From Effrenium voratum (lineage: Eukaryota; Sar; Dinophyceae; Suessiales; Symbiodiniaceae), in the NCBI GenBank assembly GCA_963377175.1, contig CAUJNA010003494.1:343256-407255 (forward strand): a stretch of DNA of 64,000 bases, read 5' to 3'. Position 1 is the first letter of the stretch, and each line of letters opens with the position of its first letter. A program made the position numbers and the translations under genes. Positions 49,401-55,500 of the stretch are shown one piece after another. The notes under the pieces are model-generated. The model was not told the origin of the DNA, did not search any database, and saw nothing but the letters and a program-made list of their open reading frames with translations.

Positions 49401-52400
49401 TCCTCGAAGACGATGAGTCAGAAGCCGCATTGACCCGTGTGCCAACAGGAAGAGATGCACTGTTGCTCCTTGCGTTTCTCAAGGACCAAGACTATGGCAT
49501 CCGCCTCTCCGAAGAGAGAACAGCGTTGACAGACAAAACCATCGAGGCAAGAAACATTGTTGCAGCATTTGAACCTGATGGCAGCCTCATGGCGAGCAAC
49601 AAGTGGATCATGAAGAAGCATCTCGATCATGAAGATTACGAGATGTACGACACCAAGATCCGCGAATTCGCCGATGCCTTCTTCACGTATGTGAATTCCA
49701 CCAAGCACAACAAGGAAAAAGATACTTCCTCAGAGACCAAGAAGAGACGGCATTCCACCGATCAGGACTCCACTGAAGGAGAAACGATGGAACCCTCCGG
49801 GGAAAGATCCGTTAAGCCGAAGGTCATCGTGGAAAATCACAATTCAGAGAACCTAGATGAGTTCATCCAAGAACTCAAGGGAATCTATCTCGAAACAGAT
49901 ATGAACAAAAAGGACGCAGAGGAAGAGCTTGCGGGGATCAAAGAAGAACTCACCCGCTTCATGAACCAGTTCAACAAAGATCCAAAAAGAGCTCATCCCA
50001 ATTTGACAGAGTGCGAGAGAGCCTCATTGGCACATGTCGATCCTGATGTCAATCTCGGTGAAGAAGAATTCTACTTCCCTCATCGAGGAGAATGTCCCAC
50101 CGTTGACGAGTTCAAGCAAGCTCAACCAGGATCCGGATATCCGATCAAGCTACCGCTTGGATTGAAGAAGCTCAGGTCACAAGATGACCCGAAAATCATC
50201 CGAGCCTATGCCAGAATCCTGCGATCGCTGATGCAGCCGACTGACCGTCCTTCCGTGGACTATCTCAACATGCATGAGTTCACCTCATCCATAGCGATCA
50301 ACATGCTTACCCTGAACCATGGAAACCCCACAAGGAATCCAAAGTTGGACAACAGGGAGGTGTACAACATGCCGATGAAGGATCGACCGATCGTCAAGAT
50401 GATGATGCAGAACAGTGCACACATCTTATGCCTGAATGAAGCAGACGCATTCTTCAGTCCGAATGATGAGAAATCCAGGGAGCTCATCAAGACGTTCATC
50501 CGATACGGTTACAAGGGCATCGTGATCAAGCAATGGTCATCCAGACCGATCGCATGCTTTGTCCGCGGCGGACCCTCTGCACGAGTGGAACTTCTGGCAA
50601 GACACATTTCCACCAGGAGCCAACATTCGGAATGTTCAGATGTTTCTTCGGAACTAAAGGAGATGGCACTGATCCCGAATACGAAATGCCGACCTCGGAT
50701 TGCTTGGCAACCACACAAACATCCATGTTTACTGAACTCAAGAAGTACATTGGATCGAGATTGCCAGCACGCACCATTGTCCAAGGACATGGCCGAGACA
50801 AGGAGATCGTCGTTCTCCGCATCGAGCAGAGTGAGTTTCGTGGCACGATCCGACAAGTCATTCCACGAGTGTGACGACCGCCACATAACGAGGGCAGATC
50901 TACCATTCGCAACCATTGGAGTCTTCCACATCCATCCTTCACTTAGCCATGGAGCAGCAAAGGAAGATCTTCAGAATGAAATCATGCCGCTCGTGACCTT
51001 GTACCGATGCGATGCGATCACCGGAGGCGCCAACAAATCGGCGAACACCTACAGCAAACTCCAGCATGTCTACAATCCGACCAACGGTCTCGTGAACATC
51101 CTCATGAGAGCATATCAGAGACTGTGGAATGCAACGAAGAATTTGCCACTCGTGGACAGAAAGGAGTATGCAATGGAGACTTCGTGCACCCTGAAATCCA
51201 TTGTCCGTCGTCACCTGCACATGAAATGCGGATCAGGTTTTGATCGAACATTCCCAGATGTGATGATGACTATCGTATTTGGATGGGGTAACACGAACAT
51301 CCAGCAGGATTTCCGGAAGGTCGAGATGAACGGTATGGATGATGAACAACTCGAATTCATGCGGAACCATCCAACCAAGGCCATATTCGATTGCCAGGTC
51401 TCATCCGCAGAGCGCTACAAGCACGTGAACAATGAAATGTTCATGAATGGCTCGCAGGACTCCGACTCCCACAGTCCTCTCATGGTTTACATCCGCAGCA
51501 AGTCTGCAACCAGTAAACGCAGCCCTGAGAGATACCAGGAATACGTCAAGAAGAAGCAATCATCCTGGACCACGCAGGAGTACAAGGACTACAACAAGCA
51601 GTGGGGACATCAGAAGCAGTGGAAGGACTGTAGCACTTCGACCTGGAATGATTATGGGGACCATGGCAGTCAATCCGACAGCAGCCGCCGATGGTATCGT
51701 CGATCCGACTGACCATGAAGATACGTTCAGCACCACGAACAATCCAGATGATTGATCCTCCTCGTCTACAAGACTATACCATGAGTGAGAGATCAATAGT
51801 TTCACAATTGTTCCGCGTGTACATAGCGTTGTACATCAACCTTTGATACAATTAGGTATCCAAAAGAAGCAGTACATAGTGTTTCCCATTTCGAAGGCCA
51901 AGACATTTCATCCAAGCAGAAAAAGGATGAATCCGGCACTTTTAATCACATAACTACGGCACACATCAAGGCTACGGTCAAAGGCCATGAAGCCAATAGT
52001 ATTTCATACTTTGCGCTGGAGATCAAAAGAAATTTGTGTCTGTTTTGTGTTCTGTTTTTCAGACCATTGATCTCCCGCAACATTTGGCTCAAGGGCCCCT
52101 TTTGCATAATCACGACCATCCGAGCGTGAAGACAAAAGAGCCATTGCAGACCGCTTACAGGATTATCCACAAGACAATCCACCAGGGACAATCCATCCTC
52201 CAATCATCCATTACTGGCATATTGGACTCTCTCCGGAATAGATTCAGGGACCAACAACGACCTCAACTACCACAGGGTTCCAGTTCCCTCCGGGGATAGG
52301 CACCTGGGGCAGTGGGCCTCACCCCCCCCCATTCTCTCAGTGTCATCCTCATGCATTCTTCAGCCTCCAGTCTCTCTGCACAGTTCACTTACTTTTGGGC

Positions 52401-52553
52401 TTCCAGGGACATTCCTGGCTCAAAAACACAGCACATCAAGCCAAGGGTCAGAAGCCAAAGCCGGCGCAAATCAAGCAAGGTCAACCCCCACCTTGCCTGG
52501 TCGGCATTTCTGGGTACCCCTAGGACGGCGTAGTAGTCAGCACCCCTGGGCAT
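34356..52553 (-). CDS. J-domain plus thioredoxin-fold protein, ERdj5/DNAJC10-like, split gene (partial)
   Basis: Ten exons located on the minus strand: 52497-52553, 38947-39015, 38531-38575, 37774-37800, 37438-37494, 37080-37127, 35452-35498, 34936-34984, 34453-34491, 34356-34400. Those whose two borders are fixed join in frame. Exons 1-5 spell a complete J domain: DYYAVLGVPRNADQ, IKKAYRTKSLEYHPDK with the HPD motif that stimulates Hsp70 ATPase, FIEVSSAYE, VLSDAEKRK, VYDQHGEDGLKEG. Exon 6 (MFRQFFGREPDGN) is linker-like. Exons 7-10 match the start and middle of a thioredoxin fold: DIYGNTNVTEM, INDRIEPWLVQL, REEYIKFADTFK, FLNVASVNC. This order is that of ERdj5/DNAJC10-type ER cochaperones. The exon carrying the CxxC site and everything after exon 10 were not found. 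The first exon has an in-frame Met four residues before DYY; a signal peptide, expected for an ER protein, is not visible, so an upstream exon may exist. Confidence 0.8.
34453..34491 (-). CDS. Thioredoxin-domain exon 9
   Basis: 13 codons, VREEYIKFADTFK, between GTGCAG|G and AAG|GACGAA, a GA donor. Corresponds to the helix after the redox site in the ERdj5 thioredoxin domain. Confidence 0.65.
34936..34984 (-). CDS. Thioredoxin-domain exon 8
   Basis: CCAG|G then YNSQINDRIEPWLVQL. WLVQL is the central beta strand that normally leads into the redox-site loop (WxVxFYxPxC). The 3' border is uncertain by a few codons, and the following exon that should carry the CxxC or its variant was not located. 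Confidence 0.65.
35022..35172. repeat. CAAA-type microsatellite in intron 7
   Basis: Degenerate (CAAA)n/(AAAC)n tract between thioredoxin exons 7 and 8 of the J-protein gene. Confidence 0.9.
35452..35498 (-). CDS. Thioredoxin-domain exon 7
   Basis: Starts after ACAG|G, reads EDIYGNTNVTEMNSD and ends two bases into a Leu codon before GTGCCC. DIYxxxxVTEM is the entry strand expected before a thioredoxin fold. The split Leu codon is completed by the first base of exon 8. Confidence 0.65.
37080..37127 (-). CDS. J-protein exon 6, Phe/Gly-containing linker
   Basis: 16 codons, AKAMFRQFFGREPDGN, between CCAG|G and AAC|GTGTGC. Phase 0 on both sides; resembles the linker that follows J domains. Slightly less certain than exons 1-5 because no strict motif defines it. 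Confidence 0.6.
37438..37494 (-). CDS. J-protein exon 5
   Basis: 19 codons, VYDQHGEDGLKEGHQSNEQ, the YDxxGEDGL motif and helix IV that close the J domain. CCAG|G acceptor, CAG|GCGCAC donor. Confidence 0.8.
37774..37800 (-). CDS. J-protein exon 4, 27-bp microexon
   Basis: Only nine codons, VLSDAEKRK, between TTCAG|G and AAG|GCGGGC. The motif is the conserved end of J-domain helix III. Exon 3 ends in AYE, giving the classic AYEVLSD junction. Confidence 0.8.
38105..38520. repeat. Degenerate CTAACCTT repeat in intron 3
   Basis: At least six scattered CTAACCTT or TAACCTTA words at irregular spacing between exons 3 and 4 of the J-protein gene. Low-copy degenerate array. Confidence 0.6.
38531..38575 (-). 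CDS. J-protein exon 3
   Basis: 15 codons, EQCQTKFIEVSSAYE, helix III of the J domain. GAG|GCAAGG donor (GC type). The acceptor could lie 3 bases to either side because GAG is repeated; all choices keep the frame. Confidence 0.8.
38947..39015 (-). CDS. J-protein exon 2 with the HPD motif
   Basis: 23 codons between CAG|G and AAG|GCGAGG. Reads AAIKKAYRTKSLEYHPDK then CADDK: helix II and the invariant His-Pro-Asp loop that contacts Hsp70. It continues exactly from exon 1 in phase 0. Confidence 0.85.
39400..39675 (+). repeat. Left LTR (276 bp)
   Basis: Starts TGTATTCTG and ends GGGCCTCA. Aligns without gaps to 52046-52321 with nine substitutions. It opens with TATTCTGTTTTTCAG (acceptor-like, AG at 39415-39416). 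CATTTGGCTCAAG at 39435-39447 resembles the end of the dinoflagellate spliced leader. Confidence 0.93.
39681..39692 (+). promoter_or_regulatory. tRNA primer-binding site
   Basis: TGGTAGCGGAGC begins five bases after the left LTR. Copia elements typically prime on initiator Met-tRNA with TGGTATCAGAGC-type sites. This one matches that pattern apart from two positions, so the same primer class is likely. Confidence 0.7.
39720..41076 (+). CDS. Gag (capsid-like) with Lys/Gly-rich tail, frameshifted
   Basis: ATG at 39720, MSSDGEGFMEAY. The capsid-like region (PPSYDGKVSWFRCEELVDDW, later LYRLLSFFNHRRQNQEF) matches the Gag type seen in dinoflagellate copia. The frame stops at 40620, but a +1 shift at about 40590 continues it as FWVEGEEGPEGF, then FWVLEENDAFMARKV and a basic tail of KGKGK and GKKGKKGKS words, ending at 41076. 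The basic tail stands where a zinc knuckle would be; no CCHC motif is seen. The product would coat element RNA. Confidence 0.75.
41080..41807 (+). CDS. Retropepsin-like protease
   Basis: Contains AILDNGCTRSMGS (Asp at 41361-41363), the position of the D-T/S-G active site, followed by FTFANGETARV and an Ile/Leu-rich core (VPILLSISQMRNL). DNG instead of DTG/DSG is unusual in general; I believe dinoflagellate copia proteases vary at this residue, so loss of activity is not certain. A frame change at about 41.75-41.80 kb separates it from integrase. Confidence 0.7.
41800..43226 (+). CDS. Integrase with GAG-pre-integrase zinc-binding region, first Asp replaced
   Basis: WILDKKNKQLIRVRITPR leads into the zinc region (LHLQHHHMTT ... 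CECEVCQ), crossing a one-base frame change at about 42362-42366. In the catalytic core the second Asp (VVADQAFMT) and Glu (PNRAEAAVRLL) are visible. The expected first Asp in the F-x-D-H-C context reads FIGHCQ (GGT at 42477-42479), one transition away from Asp. The C-terminal FYWQEDKSKI continues across another shift at about 43210 into VISIEGAMVGLDLGTRLIKV. It would insert the cDNA; this copy probably cannot. Confidence 0.8.
43550..44135 (+). pseudogene. Cytosine-methyltransferase-like domain inside Pol, frameshifted
   Basis: FSEIFAGSARFSQ (43574-43612) resembles the SAM-binding motif I of C5-methyltransferases. VILMAPVCGPWSKMQ has Cys at 43754-43756 in the PPC position of motif IV. After a frame change at about 43870, RYFIIENPQTSRIW holds the ENV-like motif VI (Glu at 43896-43898). 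It then reads GDFHFCAYGLKDPESG and KPTSLMHCLP. Cytosine methyltransferases captured by dinoflagellate retrotransposons have been reported. This domain is very divergent (PVC and ENP variants, no clear target-recognition region), so activity is unproven and the fold assignment rests on three motifs. Confidence 0.55.
44136..45560 (+). CDS. Pol linker: conserved spacer plus Pro/acidic-rich region
   Basis: Starts with NAGIFGSRTKLAQVYPYQFC and continues, after removal of the frame effect of a 13-bp tandem duplication (44214-44239), into QVKPLDNEVYLLEDLFEPF. From 44775 it becomes a Pro/Gln/His-rich then acidic linker (PDHPMPDPRPPTPPDES; EEQDEDLELPTL; KKQKTGKKKKKPDD). No enzymatic motif. Such hydrophilic spacers separate the methyltransferase-like and reverse transcriptase parts. 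Confidence 0.55.
44214..44239. repeat. 13-bp tandem duplication causing a frameshift
   Basis: ACATCATCTTACG occurs twice in a row inside the Pol spacer. One copy fits the frame linking QVYPYQFCQDLAHI to the downstream HLQVKPLDNEVYLL reading, so the duplication is a recent lesion in this copy. Confidence 0.85.
45561..46940 (+). CDS. Reverse transcriptase (RVT_2 type)
   Basis: NWVTGRWVLTLKRDKDGNF, KTKARWVLRGFQD, GWNIFHMDLKTAFLQG, then a frame change at about 46190 to GYPPHIGARMKKPAYGLNDA and PRRWW. The catalytic motif is LHVDDLLMTG (Asp-Asp codons 46525-46530), His replacing the usual Tyr of YVDD. Order and spacing are those of copia reverse transcriptases. Catalytic Asps are intact apart from the frameshift upstream. 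Confidence 0.85.
46941..47627 (+). CDS. RNase H, last catalytic Asp replaced
   Basis: VGYPDASYRN (first Asp), TTVAELHGLMR (Glu) and VHIRTDANNLV (Asp) fit the copia RNase H. After a frame change at 47320 the last motif reads EDCLANSLTKHS, with Asn (AAT, 47400-47402) where ADxLTK has Asp; one transition explains it. The frame ends at 47625 with EWLAHNTKHG and FAYWGTWA. Confidence 0.75.
47739..48630 (+). pseudogene. Start of second coding region: acidic linker and unknown segment
   Basis: An ATG at 47739 begins MCLPPQPLSVYNQSDL. Frames then change, and an acidic stretch follows (EQVADENPSASQQPENV; DYDRDSDDDVSDEEGHP), then a Pro/Lys-rich tail to 48285. From about 48410 another frame reads YMDFIKKVYSICC and HNGNIDLDKTVQNVEQVCKY, not recognised. 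Multiple shifts prevent a single frame. It precedes the phosphotransferase-like domain and may be its N-terminal extension. Confidence 0.4.
48630..49590 (+). pseudogene. RNA 2'-phosphotransferase (Tpt1/KptA)-like domain, frameshifted
   Basis: Motifs appear in family order across three frames. N-lobe: SRSFSGCLRHGI (Arg-His at 48665-48670) followed by VEMGFDGSAELYDAL, the LSxxLRHG and Gly-rich winged-helix signature. Then KSRFEI and DGFYVRCNSGHTRQV (49003-49023), matching the IRAxQGHS motif. Then SFMFHATYGSQLYSIMEHGL (His at 49283) matching the HGT motif and SIxxxGL helix, and GRMHVHMACID (49364 on) matching the RxHVH motif. GRDALLLLAFLKDQDYGIRL and TDKTIEARNI complete the fold. The family removes splice-junction 2'-phosphates from tRNA using NAD+. 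Recognisable residues are all present; only the frame is broken. Confidence 0.65.
49049..51712 (+). pseudogene. Long open frame of the element's second coding region
   Basis: 887 codons without a stop, the longest open frame in the window. It contains the second half of the Tpt1/KptA-like domain (to about 49590), a charged Lys/Glu-rich probable coiled coil (about 49720-50000), the EEP-like domain (about 50255-51490) and a Tyr/Gln/Trp-rich tail (QEYVKKKQSSW, RRWYRRSD). The residues encoded at about 50590-50870 are out of frame: the coherent reading there is in another frame (FRCFFGTKGDGTDPEYE, DKEIVVLRIEQSEFRGTIRQ). The first roughly 70 residues are likewise out of frame, because the domain reads RQVDIQSFGRPLY in a neighbouring frame. 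The length alone therefore overstates how intact the region is. Confidence 0.6.
50255..51490 (+). pseudogene. Endonuclease/exonuclease/phosphatase (EEP)-like domain, probable catalytic loss
   Basis: SIAINMLTLNHGN is strand 1, HILCLNEADAFF (Glu codon 50438-50440) is the metal-binding Glu motif, and GYKGIVIKQWSSRPIACFVR follows. After a frame change, GMFRCFFG and IVVLRIEQ; back in frame, FATIGVFHIHPSLSHG (the xxHxH strand), then RCDAITGGANKSAN where EEP enzymes have I-x-GDxN. The Asp position is Gly (GGC, 51026-51028), one transition from Asp. VNILMRAYQRLWNAT and FDRTFPDVMMTIVFGWGNTN follow. EEP includes AP endonucleases, DNase I, phosphatases and LINE endonucleases; which role applies cannot be told. 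Confidence 0.5.
52046..52321 (+). repeat. Right LTR (276 bp)
   Basis: Starts TGTGTTCTG and ends GGGCCTCA, the same length as the left LTR. The expected polypurine tract just upstream is weak (purine-rich AAAAGAAA at 52025-52032, not adjacent). Followed by a C9 run. Confidence 0.93.
52322..52496. other. Remnant of intron 1 between retrotransposon and exon 1
   Basis: C9 run followed by plain sequence up to the GC donor of J-protein exon 1 at 52496. Together with 39016-39399 this is the non-transposon part of intron 1, about 560 bp. Confidence 0.7.
52497..52553 (-). CDS. J-protein exon 1
   Basis: ATG at 52553, 19 codons, MPRGADYYAVLGVPRNADQ, ending CAG before a GC donor (GCAAGG). It encodes helix I of the J domain. 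A possible upstream extension of the frame (FETKTL before the Met) means the true start may lie further up. Its partner exon is 13.5 kb away because of the retrotransposon. Confidence 0.8.
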
Positions 52554-55500
52554 CAAGGTCTTGGTCTCGAAGACAGCTGCTCGCAATGAGGCAACGCATG
52601 GACCCTATTGGGACACCCCCCATTTAGAAAACACCAACCTTTTGCCTCTTCTTATTCTTCTTTTGCAGCTAAACAGAAGCGCAGTTTCCAAAATATCTGC
52701 AGACGCCATTCCAGACTATTGACTAAATGATTGGTATACATTCTTAGTCATCAAGTGCACACCGCAGCTGGCAGGATGCATACACACACAGTGTATATAT
52801 ATATATATTCGTATGTATCATATACATATATATAATGTGTATATATATAATATGTGTACATCCAGGTTCAAGGAAGATGCATCGCCATGCTGACAACAGC
52901 AACCAAGTCCTCTTCAAATAGCCAATGGCAATCAAGATTCACTGCAAATCATGAACCAGAACGCATAGAAGTACGAACAAACCTCCATGCCTCATTTGGC
53001 AGACAGTTTGTGCGATGTGTTTCTCATAGGAACACATCGAAGCTTTGTTGACTGGCTCATTCAAGCAATCTCTTGACATGTTGTTGTGGGCGTGGCAGGC
53101 CACAACATTGAGGTGAAAGAAAGGAAACCACAACTGCAGTCCTCAGACTCCTCCACATATCATGGGATCAATGCTGGATGCAAATTTGCATGCCAAACAC
53201 ACTCATCTGTCCACCGGCCAACACCAAAAGTACTGTATATAAGCCTCCAAGTTCTCCTGCCAAGCGAGCCACGGTCAAGGTTGGCTCAACGAGTGTAGAT
53301 ACTTCGCTTTTAGTGAATCCCAAGTTTCCAGGTTTTGGTCATTTGCAATGGTATTGCGCAGGGGTACCGTTTTTGTGGTGAGCCCCCTATCGTTCTCCAT
53401 GCACAGTACAAGGGAGAATGTACACAAGCTTCCTGTTCAAATCTACTAAATCTGCTTCATGATGATTTGGCGTCTCATATGATGGTGGTCACCATCAAAG
53501 CTCAAAAATGAACAGTCAGCTGGGCAACATGGGCCTGAACCTATTTGCTGAAGCTTGTGTGCACAAGGCAGCCTCCCAATCAATTGCTCCTTCCCCACAG
53601 CATTCAGATTCCCTCATATCGGCATCTCTGAGAGCACTGCGCGGAACAGCAAAATGGGGCGCTCAGTGCCTCAGAGCGTTCGGTCAACAAAAGGGGCTCA
53701 TGGTCAACAAAAGTGCAACTTTAACTACAATTGCGTTCTATGGAGAGAACAACAAGAGAAAACAAAGCGGGGAGACATTACACCTAGATTTGTCCGCCAC
53801 AGTAGCATTGTTGGACTTGAACGAACTTGTGGGCGCAGCATCCGATGAAAAAGTAAACTAGTTGTCCCCACACTGCTTGTATTTGTGTAATCGCGGTGCA
53901 AAACTTGTCTTGGCGGTGCACAGGCTCGATACAGTGCCGTGACTCGGGTATCATCTTGAAGGCCAACACATGCAGCCTGTTTGCGGGATTGTTGAAAGAC
54001 AAGCAGTTTGTCCAGAGCTAAACAAGTAACTTAAATGCATCCGGGCCACTATCCGCATGCCCCGCGCGCCGAACACGCCCAATGAAAATGGACGTCCTTG
54101 ACAAACCATGAAGCCGCATGCCGAGGGTACCGTACCTGACACATTCCCATAGGCCCGTTGCTAGGGCTCTGGCCAAAATAAGCCGCAGCATCGCCAGCCG
54201 CTGGACTGCAAAGACAGCACGGCACAAAACTCGAGCCTCTTACCTCCACGATCCTTGCCAGATGTATAGATAACTCAATGCCACCGCCATGGAAGCCCGA
54301 GAGACTGTGACGTCTGGATCTCTCTAGCTGCCTACCTCCAAAACTCCCCACGCCTGGCGAGTGCCGCGCCATTGCTGATCGAGCCAAAGGCGATGGGCCG
54401 ATTTCACAGTTTTCATAGGGCAACCCAGTGGCCGCCACTCAAATTCAAGGCCTGTCGCCTGCCAAGTAACTCCCCTGTCCTTGCTTTGTGGTGCATAGGC
54501 GTATGCGCGTACAAGCCAACGCACTACCTTGCATTTTGATGCATTTTGCCTCTGTGGCAGAATGCTAATGTGCCCCCAGCAGCTGCAGAGCTGGCTCGAG
54601 AACATTTTGCCTGCAAAGCCCCAATCTGTTCGCCTGCAGCTATCGCATGGCAACTCCACCCATGCATTGGTGTCCTTCGAAATTCTGGCAGCAGGCGCGC
54701 TGCCAACACAACTATACGCCTGACTGCCGTGCAACTATCAAGTAGCCATCTGCAGAGTTATGCAGAGCTAGGCGTCCTCGAGAACAGGCACCACCAACCA
54801 GAGCTGGCAGGTGAGCAGCAGAAAGGCTACAGGTTCATGTTAGGACTCTTTGTCTTTGTCCCAGGGCGGAGAATAATAGTTTGGGATTCATGCTGCAAGC
54901 AGCGTGCTTGTGAGGCATGGTTCTTGCCGTGAGTGAGGGCCTGCTTGAGACATGGTGTTTGCAGCTGAGCAGATCGCATGCAACGTTTTTGATGAAACAC
55001 ATTGCTCAGCTGGCTGCAAAAGCACATTTCGTGCATCTGTGAAACCTACGCTGGATACATCACAAGATGCCCGCGGTCCTGCACTCATATTGGCGGCCGT
55101 TTGCTACGCTGGGCTGACAACAATTATGCTCAAGTAGCAACGGTGAGATTATAGTTCTGAAGGTTGATCCCCCAGTCTTCTATTAAAAAACCACTAGCAT
55201 GTCCAAGGTGTTTGGGCATTTTGTAGAAGAAACAACATCCTCGACAAAAATGGGGAAGTAAGACTTGAACAGTAGGAAACAGTAGGTGATTTGCTTGTGC
55301 GGCCTCTTGCTTCCATGCTGCCTGCCCTCATATCTGGTCTTGGTTTGTGTGCCGGTGATTAACGGACCAATGTTGCTGTGTAATCTTGAACATTAAAAGT
55401 CCTGGTTGATTTTCAGGAATGTGTCGCGGTTCCACTGCGGCAAGCCAGCAACGTCATTTTGTGCCGGCAAAAACGATTGTGGATTGAGCACTGCGCAAGG

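Larger units (their letters stand above)
39400..52321 (+). mobile_element. Ty1/copia LTR retrotransposon, 12.9 kb, with extra domains
   Basis: Bounded by 276-bp direct LTRs (TG...CA). Internal order: primer-binding site, Gag, protease, integrase, methyltransferase-like domain, reverse transcriptase, RNase H, then a second coding region with Tpt1/KptA-like and EEP nuclease-like domains. Integrase before reverse transcriptase defines the copia type. It is about twice the usual copia length because of the extra domains and linkers. Frames change at about 40.59, 41.78, 42.36, 43.21, 43.57, 43.87, 44.23, 46.19 and 47.32 kb and several times in the 3' region, so the copy is dead. It lies antisense inside intron 1 of the J-protein gene. 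LTRs differ at 9 of 276 positions. Both flanks are poly-C, so a target-site duplication cannot be resolved. Confidence 0.93.

Noticed and set aside
39395..52326. Target-site duplication of the copia element
   Set aside because: Left CGCTC and right CCCCC agree at only three of five bases; both flanks are poly-C, so any match is uninformative.
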